Shown here one piece after another: positions 24,989 to 33,310 of a stretch of 44,697 nt of DNA. The position numbers were made by a program, and so were the translations under genes. Within the stretch, counting starts at the first letter, position 1. Each line of letters begins with the position of its first letter. The notes under the pieces are model-generated. The model saw only the letters and a program-made list of their open reading frames with translations, did no database searches and had not been told where the DNA came from. This DNA is from Mycolicibacterium iranicum (lineage in GTDB: Bacteria > Actinomycetota > Actinomycetes > Mycobacteriales > Mycobacteriaceae), in NCBI RefSeq assembly GCF_001650495.1, contig NZ_LWCS01000041.1:1-44697 (forward strand), written 5' to 3'.

Positions 24989-25537
24989 CTACAGCCCGCC
25001 AGGCGCGGCCGATAGCGGCGACCGCGTCGGGTCGATGATCTCGGTGACGGTCGGCGTGGCGGCCGCGCCGGACTGCTCACCCTGCACCATCACGCTGTCG
25101 TCGACGTCGAACTTCGAGCCCTGCCCGGCCGAGGTGGCCCACGTCTGGGTGAACCCGTCTTCGCTGCGCACGGTGAGGGAATCCGGCGTCGTGGCCGTGA
25201 TGATCCCGGACTGGCTCATCATCGTGACGAAGCCGCCCGCTCCGTCGGCGACGACGACCTGGCCGTGCACGGGTGGGCCGTGCTGCCTGCCATGGCCCGT
25301 GCCACCAGGCCCGAACGCGCCGGCCTGGGGGCCGCCGTCGGCTCCTGGCGGCAGCGGTGGCGGCCCCATGACGTGCGAGGACGTGTTTCCGGTGGTGGCG
25401 TAGACGGCGGCGCCGCCCAGCCCAGCGATTGCCGCGGCGATGCCGACGGCCATCAGCGTTTCTCGCAGACCCCACGGATTCGGCGCGGCCTGCGGGGTGC
25501 CCCACACCGTGTCAGCGGGGTCATGCTCGGTGGTCAT
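24989..25537 (-). CDS. Single-pass membrane protein with Pro/Gly/His-rich segment, 182 aa
   Basis: A cytoplasmic head (residues 1-25, including GTPQAAPNPWGLRE), one membrane helix (about 27-48, LMAVGIAAAIAGLGGAAVYA), a low-complexity exposed segment (HVMGPPPLPPGADGG, then GTGHGRQHGPPVHG) and a C-terminal beta-rich domain (TPDSLTVRSEDGFTQTWA, FDVDDSVMVQG) that resembles small OB-like or DUF5666-type domains. No name is recognised. It is divergent from trcR with 130 bases between them, and its Pro/Gly/Met segment resembles that of the TrcS sensor. Confidence 0.75.
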   Translation of the reverse strand: MTTEHDPADTVWGTPQAAPNPWGLRETLMAVGIAAAIAGLGGAAVYATTGNTSSHVMGPPPLPPGADGGPQAGAFGPGGTGHGRQHGPPVHGQVVVADGAGGFVTMMSQSGIITATTPDSLTVRSEDGFTQTWATSAGQGSKFDVDDSVMVQGEQSGAAATPTVTEIIDPTRSPLSAAPGGL

Positions 25538-25571
25538 GGCACCAGAGTGGCCTGCGTTGATGTGCGGGAGC

Positions 25572-25611
25572 TGTGGAGGCGATCGGCGTCCTCTTTGACG
25601 ATCGCCTCACA
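25572..25611. promoter_or_regulatory. Inverted repeat between the membrane protein gene and trcR
   Basis: TGTGGAGGCGATC (25572-25584) pairs with GATCGCCTCACA (25600-25611) apart from one extra G, around a 15-base spacer; nine pairs (GAGGCGATC) are continuous. It sits mid-way in a divergent promoter region. It may be an operator, for example for TrcR autoregulation, or a transcript hairpin of the leftward gene's leader. Confidence 0.45.
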
Positions 25612-25655
25612 GCGCGCACATAGGATCGGCACAGTGCGCGCTTAGCGCGGCGTCT

Positions 25656-25661
25656 GATAAT
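25656..25661 (+). promoter_or_regulatory. Predicted -10 box for leaderless trcR
   Basis: GATAAT matches five of six bases of the consensus -10 and ends 6 bases before the GTG at 25668. This supports GTG 25668 rather than the in-frame ATG at 25716 as the trcR start. Confidence 0.45.
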
Positions 25662-25667
25662 GGGTCG

Positions 25668-26420
25668 GTGGTCACCCCGCACAGCGCACCCTCGGACGGC
25701 TCCGGACGGGTCGTCATGCGGCGCGCCGACGGCAGCCCGATCCACGTCCTCGTCGTCGACGACGAGGCGGTGCTGGCCGAGCTGGTGTCGATGGCGCTGC
25801 GCTACGAGGGCTGGGACATCTCCACCGCGGGCGACGGTGCGTCGGCCATCGCGATCGCCCGCCAGAATCCTCCCGACGTCGTCGTACTCGACGTGATGCT
25901 GCCCGACATGAGCGGGCTGGAGGTGCTTCGCAAGCTCCGTGAGCAGGTACCCGGCCTGCCGCTGCTGTTGCTCACCGCGAAGGATTCGGTCGAGGACCGT
26001 ATCGCGGGCCTGACCGCAGGCGGGGACGACTACGTGACCAAGCCGTTCAGCATCGAGGAGGTCGTGCTGCGGCTGCGGGCGCTGCTGCGGCGAACGGGCG
26101 TGACGACCGAAGAGGGCGGCGCCAAGATCGTCGTCGGGGATCTCGTTCTCGATGAGGACAGTCACGAGGTCACCCGGGCCGGCGACATCATCACCCTCAC
26201 CGCAACGGAATTCGAACTGTTGCGGTTCATGATGCGCAACTCCAAACGCGTGCTCAGCAAGGCGCAGATTCTCGACCGCGTCTGGAGCTACGACTTCGGC
26301 GGACGCTCCAACATCGTCGAGTTGTACGTGTCCTATCTGAGAAAGAAGATCGACAGCGGGCGCGAGCCGATGATCCACACACTGCGCGGTGCGGGGTATG
26401 TCCTCAAGCCTGCGCGCTGA
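25668..26420 (+). CDS. trcR: OmpR-family response regulator TrcR
   Basis: 250 residues. The receiver domain has acidic residues Asp31-Asp32, the phosphorylated Asp75 (VVLDVMLPDMSG) and Lys in YVTKPFS. The DNA-binding winged helix follows (TEFELLRFMMRNSKRVLSKAQILDRVWS...SNIVELYVSYLRKKID). From memory, the sequence is very close to M. tuberculosis TrcR (Rv1033c), including the ends. GTG 25668 is preferred because of the leaderless -10 box and because the M. tuberculosis protein is about the same length. In M. tuberculosis TrcR acts on its own promoter and on Rv1057. It overlaps the kinase gene by 23 bases. Confidence 0.93.
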   Translation: MVTPHSAPSDGSGRVVMRRADGSPIHVLVVDDEAVLAELVSMALRYEGWDISTAGDGASAIAIARQNPPDVVVLDVMLPDMSGLEVLRKLREQVPGLPLLLLTAKDSVEDRIAGLTAGGDDYVTKPFSIEEVVLRLRALLRRTGVTTEEGGAKIVVGDLVLDEDSHEVTRAGDIITLTATEFELLRFMMRNSKRVLSKAQILDRVWSYDFGGRSNIVELYVSYLRKKIDSGREPMIHTLRGAGYVLKPAR

Positions 26421-28059
26421 GCGCCTGCGGTTCTCCCCGCGTAGCTGGACACTGCGGACCCGGCTCATCGTCACCCAGGTGGTCTTGCTCGCCGTGGTCT
26501 GTGCGGGTATCGGCATCGCGACAGAGTTTGCCCTGCAACGCTTTCTGATGAACCAGCTCGACGAGCAGGTGATCGAGGCGGGTAGGCGGTCCTCGGTGAT
26601 CTTCGAGTTCGGGCCGCCGCCACCGCCCGGGATAGGGCCGCCGCCGCCCGGCATGGGGCCGCCGCCGCCCGGCATGGGGCCGCCGCCGCCCGGCATGAGG
26701 CCGCCGGATGTGACCGCGTTCCCGCCCCCGCCGCATCCGGGGCGTGGCCCCCGCATCATGATCCGTGACGACCAGGGGCCGGGACCTGCGTTTCTCAATG
26801 CTCCCGGCCAGGCCATCCTGACTGTCGGCGCCGTGGTGGCGGACGGCCGTGCACAGGAAGCGGGGATGATCGCCTCCGACGGCTCCCGCTCCCAAATATC
26901 CGGTGCCGCAGGGCAGGAACTCGCGAAGGTGCCGGTGGACCAGCAGCCGCAGACGGTGAATCTCGAGGGACTGGGTCGTTACCGTGTTGTCGCCTTCCCG
27001 TCCCACATTCCCGGAGAAGCCGTTGTCGCCGGACTGCCCACCTCCGACGTCGACGACACGCTGTTCTGGGTGGTGGTGATCTTCTGCGTCGTCGCGGCCG
27101 TCGCTCTCGTCGGTGCCGGCACCGCGGGTGTCGTCATCGTCCGGCGTCAACTTGCCCCGCTGGCAAGGGTTTCCGCAGCCGCCCGGCAGGTCGCCGATCT
27201 GGAACTCGACCGCGGCGAGGTGAGGTTGCCCACCCCGATCGTCGACGTCGATCCTCTGGCTACACAGACCGAGGTCGGACAGCTCGGCGCGGCCTTGAAC
27301 CGGATGCTCGACCGGATCGCCGGCGCGCTGTCCGCGCGTCACGCAAGTGAGACCCGGGTGCGCCAGTTCGTCGCCGACGCCAGCCACGAGTTGCGCACCC
27401 CGCTGGCTGCCATCCGCGGCTACACCGAACTGGCACAGCGCAAACAGGCGCAACTACCCGAAGACGTCGCCCACGCGATGAATCGCGTCGAATCCGAGAC
27501 GGCGCGCATGACCCGCCTCGTCGAGGACATGTTACTGCTAGCTCGTCTCGACACCGGCCGACCACTTCAGCGCGACAGCGTGGACCTCACCCGACTGGTC
27601 GTCGACGCCGTCAGCGACGCCCACATCGCGGGACCAGAGCACAACTGGGAACTCGACCTTCCCGACGAGCCGGTCACCGTCCCGGGTGACGAAGCCCGCC
27701 TGCATCAGGTGCTGGCGAACCTGCTCGCCAATGCGCGCACCCACACCCCACCGGGGACGACGGTCAAGACCTCGCTCGTCGCTGAAGACCGCGGCGACGT
27801 GGTCCTGACCGTCCTCGACGACGGCCCGGGTATCCCACACTGGCTACAGCCGAATGTGTTCGAACGCTTCGCTCGCGGCGACACGTCGCGCTCCCGGATC
27901 GGCGGCAGCACCGGTCTCGGGCTGGCCATCGTGGCTGCCGTGGTGCGCGCGCACAGCGGCACGATCGACGTGCAGAGTGTCGAGGGCAGAACCGATTTCA
28001 CGGTGAAACTGCCCGGCGATTCACAGCTGCGGCACAGTTCGCCCCCATCCGACGCCTAG
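26398..28059 (+). CDS. trcS: Sensor histidine kinase TrcS
   Basis: 553 residues. Membrane helix 1 is at about residues 23-45, the extracytoplasmic sensor at 46-220 and helix 2 at 222-248, followed by a HAMP linker, the HisKA box with His330 (DASHELRTPLAAIRGY) and an ATP-binding domain with N (LANLLANARTHT), G1 (DDGPGIP) and G2 (GGSTGLGLAI) boxes. The sensor contains a Pro/Gly/Met repeat of about four units (residues 72-100) that makes it longer than M. tuberculosis TrcS. ATG 26398 is chosen over GTG 26389. Overlap with trcR indicates co-translation. Confidence 0.92.
   Translation: MSSSLRAERLRFSPRSWTLRTRLIVTQVVLLAVVCAGIGIATEFALQRFLMNQLDEQVIEAGRRSSVIFEFGPPPPPGIGPPPPGMGPPPPGMGPPPPGMRPPDVTAFPPPPHPGRGPRIMIRDDQGPGPAFLNAPGQAILTVGAVVADGRAQEAGMIASDGSRSQISGAAGQELAKVPVDQQPQTVNLEGLGRYRVVAFPSHIPGEAVVAGLPTSDVDDTLFWVVVIFCVVAAVALVGAGTAGVVIVRRQLAPLARVSAAARQVADLELDRGEVRLPTPIVDVDPLATQTEVGQLGAALNRMLDRIAGALSARHASETRVRQFVADASHELRTPLAAIRGYTELAQRKQAQLPEDVAHAMNRVESETARMTRLVEDMLLLARLDTGRPLQRDSVDLTRLVVDAVSDAHIAGPEHNWELDLPDEPVTVPGDEARLHQVLANLLANARTHTPPGTTVKTSLVAEDRGDVVLTVLDDGPGIPHWLQPNVFERFARGDTSRSRIGGSTGLGLAIVAAVVRAHSGTIDVQSVEGRTDFTVKLPGDSQLRHSSPPSDA
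26635..26697 (+). repeat. Three perfect 21-bp tandem repeats in trcS
   Basis: Three identical copies of a 21-base unit encode GPPPPGM, preceded by a 24-base variant encoding GPPPPPGI (26611-26634). They extend the extracytoplasmic sensor of TrcS by a flexible Met-containing segment. Copy number is likely to vary between strains because the copies are perfect. Confidence 0.9.
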
Positions 28060-28081
28060 CGGGGGCACCGATGATCGTCGG

Positions 28082-29971
28082 GTGACCCTGCTAATCCCGG
28101 ACGGGCAGACGCGAACTCGTATGCCCGAGCGCTCACGCGTGCGAGTTCGCGTCTGCTCGCCACGGATCGGCCTTGCTGTGCTGCTTGCGGTCACTGCAGG
28201 CCTCTACCTGTGGGGACTCGGTGCCAGCAACTGGGCGAACGCCTACTACTCGGCGGCAGTGCAGGCGGGCTCGCAGAGCTGGACGGCCATGTTCTTCGGG
28301 TCGACTGACGCCGCGAACGCGATCACGGTCGACAAGCCCCCCGCCGCGCTGTGGGTGATGGACATCTCGGCGCGATTGTTCGGGGTCAACCCGTGGAGTG
28401 TGCTCGTCCCACAGGCCCTCATGGGGGTGGCGACCGTGGCAGTCGTCTACGCGGCGGTACGCCGGGTCAGCGGACCGGGCGCCGGCCTTCTCGCAGGGGC
28501 CGTCCTGGCCCTGACGCCCGTGGCGGCGTTGATGTTCCGGTTCAACAACCCGGACGCGTTGCTGGTGTTGCTTCTGGTGCTCGCCACGTACTGCACGCAG
28601 CGCGCGTGCGAGAAAGGCGCCAGCCGTTGGTGGCTGATCGCCGCGGGAGTGGCGGTCGGGTTCGGATTCCTGACCAAGATGTTGCAGGCGTTCCTGGTGT
28701 TGCCTGCGCTGGCAGTGGCGTATCTCGTTGCCGGGCAACGACCATTGCGGTGCCGCGTCGCAGACTCCCTGCTGGCGGCCGTGTCCGTCGTGCTGTCGGC
28801 CGGATGGTACGTGCTCGCCGTCGAGCTGTGGCCCGAGGAGATGCGGCCCTACATCGGCGGTTCCCAGACCAACAGCATTCTCGAACTCACATTGGGATAC
28901 AACGGGATCGGCCGCCTCACCGGTGACGAGCCCGGCGGCCTCGGAAATCTCAACCACGACGTCGGCTGGGGCCGGCTCTTGGGGTTCGGCATGGGTTTCG
29001 ATATCGGATGGCTGGTGCCGGCCGCGCTGATCCTCCTCGTCGCGGGCCTCGTCATCACCCGGCGGCGGCCGCGCACCGACGCGGCTCGCGCAGCGCTGAT
29101 CCTCTGGGGCGGTTGGCTTCTGGTGACAGCCGTGGTGCTGAGTTCTATGAACGGCATCGTCCACCCGTACTACACGGTGGCGCTCGCCCCGGCCATCGCC
29201 GCGGTGATCGCCATCGGTGCCACGCTGCTATGGGAGAGGCGCCGTGACATCAGGTCGGCCACCGCGCTGGCGGGTGCCGTGGCCGTCACCACTGTTGTCG
29301 CCGCGGTCCTGCTGGGACGACACGGCGACTGGATGCCGTGGCTTCGCGTCGCTGTCGCGGTCGGGGGAGTAGGGGCCGCGTTGCTCCTCCTCGTCGTCGG
29401 CAGGCTGCACCCGCGCGTGGCCGCGGTGGTCGCGGGGCTCGCGATCGTGTCGTGTCTCGCCGGCCCCGCCGCGTTTTCATTGGCGACTGCCGGGTCACCG
29501 CACAGCGGTGCGATCCCGTCGGTCGGACCGTCACGAAGCGGCCAAGGCAACTTCACCGGTGGAGGGCTCCTGAGCTCTCCACAACCGCATCCCGAGCTGA
29601 TCAGCTTGTTGGCCGAGAACGCCGACGAGTTCCAATGGGCCGCGGCGGTTGTCGGATCCAACAATGCGGCGGGCTATCAGCTGGCCACCGGTGCGCCGGT
29701 GATGGCCATCGGCGGGTTCAACGGCACCGACCCGTCACCGACGCTCGACGAGTTCATCCGGTACGTCGACGAGGGACGAATCCACTTTTTCATCGTCGGC
29801 CCGACCACGATGATGGGCCATCGCACGGGCAGCGACACGCACGAATCCACCGCGATCCGCGACTGGGTCGAGGCTCGCTATCCGGAGCTGACGGTGGACG
29901 GGACCGCCGTGTACGACCTGACCCAGACGCCCGTCATCTCACAGCCGGCGCATAGCTCCGGCCCACGGTGA
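28082..29971 (+). CDS. GT39-family membrane glycosyltransferase (YkcB-like), first copy
   Basis: 629 residues with many membrane helices. The first loop carries the NAITVDKPPAALWVM motif typical of the ArnT/PMT-type GT39 branch, which uses polyprenyl-phosphate sugars and transfers them to envelope acceptors. A C-terminal soluble domain (TGAPVMAIGGFNGTDPSPTLDEFIRY) follows. It is about half identical by eye to the second copy at 31272. Start uncertain: GTG 28082, 22 bases after trcS, or ATG 28121; both lie at a hairpin repeat (28105-28156), so residues before CSPRIGLAVLL may be repeat-derived. The stop overlaps the next gene (GTGA). Confidence 0.85.
   Translation: MTLLIPDGQTRTRMPERSRVRVRVCSPRIGLAVLLAVTAGLYLWGLGASNWANAYYSAAVQAGSQSWTAMFFGSTDAANAITVDKPPAALWVMDISARLFGVNPWSVLVPQALMGVATVAVVYAAVRRVSGPGAGLLAGAVLALTPVAALMFRFNNPDALLVLLLVLATYCTQRACEKGASRWWLIAAGVAVGFGFLTKMLQAFLVLPALAVAYLVAGQRPLRCRVADSLLAAVSVVLSAGWYVLAVELWPEEMRPYIGGSQTNSILELTLGYNGIGRLTGDEPGGLGNLNHDVGWGRLLGFGMGFDIGWLVPAALILLVAGLVITRRRPRTDAARAALILWGGWLLVTAVVLSSMNGIVHPYYTVALAPAIAAVIAIGATLLWERRRDIRSATALAGAVAVTTVVAAVLLGRHGDWMPWLRVAVAVGGVGAALLLLVVGRLHPRVAAVVAGLAIVSCLAGPAAFSLATAGSPHSGAIPSVGPSRSGQGNFTGGGLLSSPQPHPELISLLAENADEFQWAAAVVGSNNAAGYQLATGAPVMAIGGFNGTDPSPTLDEFIRYVDEGRIHFFIVGPTTMMGHRTGSDTHESTAIRDWVEARYPELTVDGTAVYDLTQTPVISQPAHSSGPR
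28105..28156. repeat. Hairpin repeat, family A, over the GT39 start region
   Basis: GCAGACGCGAACTCG (28105-28119) and CGAGTTCGCGTCTGC (28142-28156) are perfect 15-base inverted copies around a 22-base loop. The right arm region GCGAGTTCGCGTCTGCTCGC shares 17 of 20 bases with the right arm of the hairpin at 21161-21180. The element spans the alternative ATG at 28121. Confidence 0.8.
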
Positions 29972-31275
29972 GCCCACATCCGCGCACGAGCATGGCTGAC
30001 ATGACAGACGCCCTCCTGGAGATCTCCGGTCGACAAACCCGTTTCGAAGCCCGGCCCAATGCCGCGATGGCCGCGCGGGCCACCGGTGCTCCGGTGCTCG
30101 ACGTCGTGGTCCCGGTCTACAACGAGCAGGCCGCCCTGGCGGATTCGGTGCATCGCCTTCACCGCTACCTCCACGAGTCGGTGCCGTTCCCCGCGCGCAT
30201 CACAATCGCTGATAACGCCAGCACAGACGAGACACCGCTCATCGCGGCCGAGCTCGCCGCGGAGCTGGCCGACGTGCGGGTGATCCGGCTGGAGGAGAAG
30301 GGCCGCGGCCGAGCACTGCACCAGGTGTGGTCGCAGTCCGATGCCGCGGTGCTCGTCTACATGGACGTCGACCTGTCCACCGAACTCGCTGCGTTCGCCC
30401 CGCTAGTCGCGCCGCTGATCTCCGGCCATTCGGACCTCGCGATCGGCACCCGGCTGGCTCGCGGTGCCCGCGTCGAGCGGGGCCCCAAACGGGAGATCAT
30501 CTCGCGCTGCTACAACTTCATCTTGAAAACCACGCTCTCTGCGGGCTTTTCGGACGCACAGTGTGGCTTCAAAGCGATTCGCTCCGACGTCGCCGCGCAA
30601 CTGCTTCCCTACGTCGAGGACACCGGATGGTTCTTCGACACCGAAATACTTGTTCTCGCCGAGCGGAGCGGACTACGAATCCACGAAGTCCCCGTGGACT
30701 GGGTCGACGATCCGGACAGCCGCGTCGACATCGTCGCCACCGCCGCGGCCGATCTCAGAGGAATCGGCAGGCTGGTGCGCGGCTTCGCCACCGGTGCCAT
30801 TCCGGTCAACACCATCGCCGCTCAGCTCGGCGAGTCCAGGAACTCGGCCGCGCCGGGATCGCTGTTGCGGCAGGTGGTCAGATTCGCCGCCGTCGGTGTC
30901 GCATCCACCGCCGCCTACATTGTTCTGTTCATCCTGATGCAGCCCTGGGCCGGCGCGCAGTTGGCCAACCTGACAGCCCTGCTGCTCACGGCGGTCGGGA
31001 ACACGGCAGCCAACCGCCGCTTCACCTTCGGTGTCGGGCAACGCGCACAGCTGGCCCGCCACCACGTCGAAGGCCTGATCGTGTTCGGCGTGGCACTGAC
31101 CATCACCAGCGGTGCCCTCGGAATTCTGCATGCCACCATCCAATCCCCGCACCACTTGGTGGAGCTGGCGGTTCTGGTCGCGGCCAATCTGCTCGCCACC
31201 GCGGTGCGATTCGTCCTCCTGCGCGGCTGGGTGTTCCACCCCCGCCGCGCCCCCTCCGAAGGAACCTCACGATGA
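29968..31275 (+). CDS. GT2 polyprenyl-phosphate sugar synthase with C-terminal GtrA domain
   Basis: 435 residues. Residues 40-270 form a GT-A fold of the dolichol/polyprenyl-phosphate sugar synthase type: DVVVPVYNEQAALADSV, nucleotide-binding ITIADNASTDET and the metal-binding DxD in YMDVDLST. The C-terminus (about 300-425) has four membrane helices of the GtrA family, thought to flip the lipid-linked sugar. This enzyme would charge polyprenyl phosphate with a sugar, and the GT39 enzymes on both sides would use it. The GTG at 29968 overlaps the upstream stop; ATG 29992 is an alternative. The downstream stop overlaps the second GT39 (ATGA). Confidence 0.88.
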   Translation: MSPHPRTSMADMTDALLEISGRQTRFEARPNAAMAARATGAPVLDVVVPVYNEQAALADSVHRLHRYLHESVPFPARITIADNASTDETPLIAAELAAELADVRVIRLEEKGRGRALHQVWSQSDAAVLVYMDVDLSTELAAFAPLVAPLISGHSDLAIGTRLARGARVERGPKREIISRCYNFILKTTLSAGFSDAQCGFKAIRSDVAAQLLPYVEDTGWFFDTEILVLAERSGLRIHEVPVDWVDDPDSRVDIVATAAADLRGIGRLVRGFATGAIPVNTIAAQLGESRNSAAPGSLLRQVVRFAAVGVASTAAYIVLFILMQPWAGAQLANLTALLLTAVGNTAANRRFTFGVGQRAQLARHHVEGLIVFGVALTITSGALGILHATIQSPHHLVELAVLVAANLLATAVRFVLLRGWVFHPRRAPSEGTSR

Positions 31276-33158
31276 CGATGACTGCGCCGACGACTGCGAC
31301 CGTCACCGGCGATAACGCCGGTACACCGCAGCCGCGGTGGGTGTGGCCCGCGCTGGCCGCGCTGTTGGCCGCCACCGCTCTGCTTTACCTGTGGGGACTG
31401 GGATCGTCGGGATGGGCCAACACCTACTACGCGGCGGCCGCGCAGGCGGGCACCCAGGATTGGAAAGCGTGGCTGTTCGGCTCGCTCGATGCGGGCAATG
31501 CGATCACCGTCGACAAGCCTCCAGCCGCCCTGTGGGTGATGGCGTTGTCGGGCAGAGTGTTGGGCTTCAGCCCGTTCACGATGTTGCTTCCCCAAGCGCT
31601 GATGGGCGTGGCGTCGGTCGGAGTGCTGTTCGCCACGGTGCGCCGGGTCAGCGGCCCAGGGGCCGGTCTGATCGCCGGCGCCGCCCTCGCGGTGACGCCG
31701 GTGGCGGCGCTGATGTTCCGCTACAACAATCCGGACGCGTTGCTGGTGCTGCTGCTCGTGGTGGCGGCCTATCTGATGGTTCGCGCGATCGAGACCGGTG
31801 GCACCCGGTGGGTTCTGCTGGTGGGCGTGGTCCTTGGCTTCGCCTTCTTGACCAAGCTGCTGCAGGCGTTTCTGGTCATGCCGGGCCTGGCGCTGGCGTT
31901 CCTCGTCGCCGCGCCGATCGGGCTGCGGCACCGCATCTGGCGGTTGCTTGCCGGGCTTCTCGCCATGGTCGTGACGGCAGGATCGTTCCTGGCGATGGTC
32001 AGCCTGTGGCCCGCGGACTCGCGGCCCTACATCGGTGGCTCGACCGACAACAGCCTGCTGCAGCTCGCGCTGGGCTACAACGGAATTCAGCGGGTCATGG
32101 GCGGTGAAGGAACGCCCGGCGGCGGCCGCGGGGGTCCGCCTCCGGGTGGTGGGGGCGGACCCGGTGGCGGCACCAATCTGTTCTTCGGCGGTGACCCCGG
32201 TATCAGTAGGCTGTTCGGAGCATCGATGGGAACCGAGGCGTCGTGGCTGCTTCCCGCGGCGTTGATCGCGTTGGTGGCGGGTCTGTGGTTCACCTGTCGC
32301 GCGGCGCGCACCAACGCCGTCCGCGCGAGCCTGCTGCTCTGGGGTGGCTGGGTGCTCGTCTCCGGCCTCGTGTTCAGCTTCATGGACGGCATCATCCATC
32401 CCTATTACACGGTGGCGCTGGCGCCGGGGATCGCGGCGCTGGTCGGCATTGCTGTTGCCGAATTGTGGGGCGGGAGAAGGAATATGGCTCCGCGTCTGAT
32501 CCTGGCGATGATGTCGGCGGTAACCGGTGCATGGGCGTTCGTGCTGCTGTACCGGACACCGGACTGGCAGCCGTGGCTGCGGTGGGTGGTCCTGATCGGC
32601 TCGATCGTGGTGGCCGTGGTCATCGCGGTGGGCCTGCCTCGTCTGGGTCGGGCTACCGCAGCGGTGGCCGCCGCGGCGGTACTGTTCGCCGGCGCCGCAC
32701 CGGCGGCTTACGCGGTCGAGACCGTCCTGCACGCTCATGACGGCCCGATGGCGATGTCGGGCCCGGTCAGGTCCGACGCCGGCCCCAGTGGCTTCGGCGG
32801 TCCCGGCGGCGGTCCTGGTGTATCGGTCGCGGACAACGCCGATTTGCAGAAGCTCGTGAAGTCTGTCGGGAACCGTTGGGCTGCAGCCGGTATCGGATCG
32901 ATGATGGCGGGCGAGCTCGAACTGCAGACCGGTGCGTCGGTGATGGCGATCGGTGGTTTCACCGGTACCGACAACTCACCGACCCTGCAGCAGTTCCAGG
33001 ACCACGTCGCCGACGGTCAGGTGCGGTACTTCATCGCCGGCGAACACAAGGGACCGGAACGGGATTCAGGCTCGTCGCGGCAGATCACCTCGTGGGTCGA
33101 GCAGAACTTCGAGCCGATGGACGTCGGCGGAACGACCGTCTACGACCTAAAGGGCTGA
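31272..33158 (+). CDS. GT39-family membrane glycosyltransferase (YkcB-like), second copy
   Basis: 628 residues, paralogue of the gene at 28082: LYLWGLGSSGWANTYYAAA, NAITVDKPPAALWVM, YNNPDALLVLLLVVAAYL and the C-terminal ASVMAIGGFTGTDNSPTLQQF all recur. It has an extra Gly/Pro-rich exposed loop near residues 277-300 (GTPGGGRGGPPPGGGGGPGG). It likely transfers lipid-linked sugar to an envelope acceptor of different specificity. Start by ATGA overlap with the GT2 gene. Last gene of the trcRS-GT run. Confidence 0.87.
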   Translation: MTMTAPTTATVTGDNAGTPQPRWVWPALAALLAATALLYLWGLGSSGWANTYYAAAAQAGTQDWKAWLFGSLDAGNAITVDKPPAALWVMALSGRVLGFSPFTMLLPQALMGVASVGVLFATVRRVSGPGAGLIAGAALAVTPVAALMFRYNNPDALLVLLLVVAAYLMVRAIETGGTRWVLLVGVVLGFAFLTKLLQAFLVMPGLALAFLVAAPIGLRHRIWRLLAGLLAMVVTAGSFLAMVSLWPADSRPYIGGSTDNSLLQLALGYNGIQRVMGGEGTPGGGRGGPPPGGGGGPGGGTNLFFGGDPGISRLFGASMGTEASWLLPAALIALVAGLWFTCRAARTNAVRASLLLWGGWVLVSGLVFSFMDGIIHPYYTVALAPGIAALVGIAVAELWGGRRNMAPRLILAMMSAVTGAWAFVLLYRTPDWQPWLRWVVLIGSIVVAVVIAVGLPRLGRATAAVAAAAVLFAGAAPAAYAVETVLHAHDGPMAMSGPVRSDAGPSGFGGPGGGPGVSVADNADLQKLVKSVGNRWAAAGIGSMMAGELELQTGASVMAIGGFTGTDNSPTLQQFQDHVADGQVRYFIAGEHKGPERDSGSSRQITSWVEQNFEPMDVGGTTVYDLKG

Positions 33159-33163
33159 GAGCA

Positions 33164-33220
33164 CGAGGCTGAGCTTGTGCGCGACGGATCCCCCAGCTAT
33201 CGCGCACAAGCTGGGTTTCG
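33164..33220. terminator. Hairpin after the glycosyltransferase operon
   Basis: Arms at 33164-33184 and 33200-33220 (core AGCTTGTGCGCGA, 13 perfect pairs; four mismatches beyond) around a 15-base loop, 6 bases after the GT39 stop. No U-tract. It probably ends the operon transcript; it may also be a dispersed repeat, since it resembles the other long intergenic hairpins in size. Confidence 0.55.
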
Positions 33221-33310
33221 GCACGGCGCACCGGGTGATCGCCACCTGCGCGTCTCACACGCCGCAGACATGTCCGACTGGTGACGCGAGAACGAACACT
33301 GCTCTCAGTG

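Noticed and set aside
26635..26697. GC-rich tandem repeats considered as a regulatory iteron array
   Set aside because: They are in frame inside trcS, unit length is a multiple of three, and they encode a regular GPPPPGM segment.
30327..31271. N-terminal extension of the second GT39
   Set aside because: It reads the GT2-GtrA gene in another frame and is Arg/His-rich; the true start is the ATGA at 31272.
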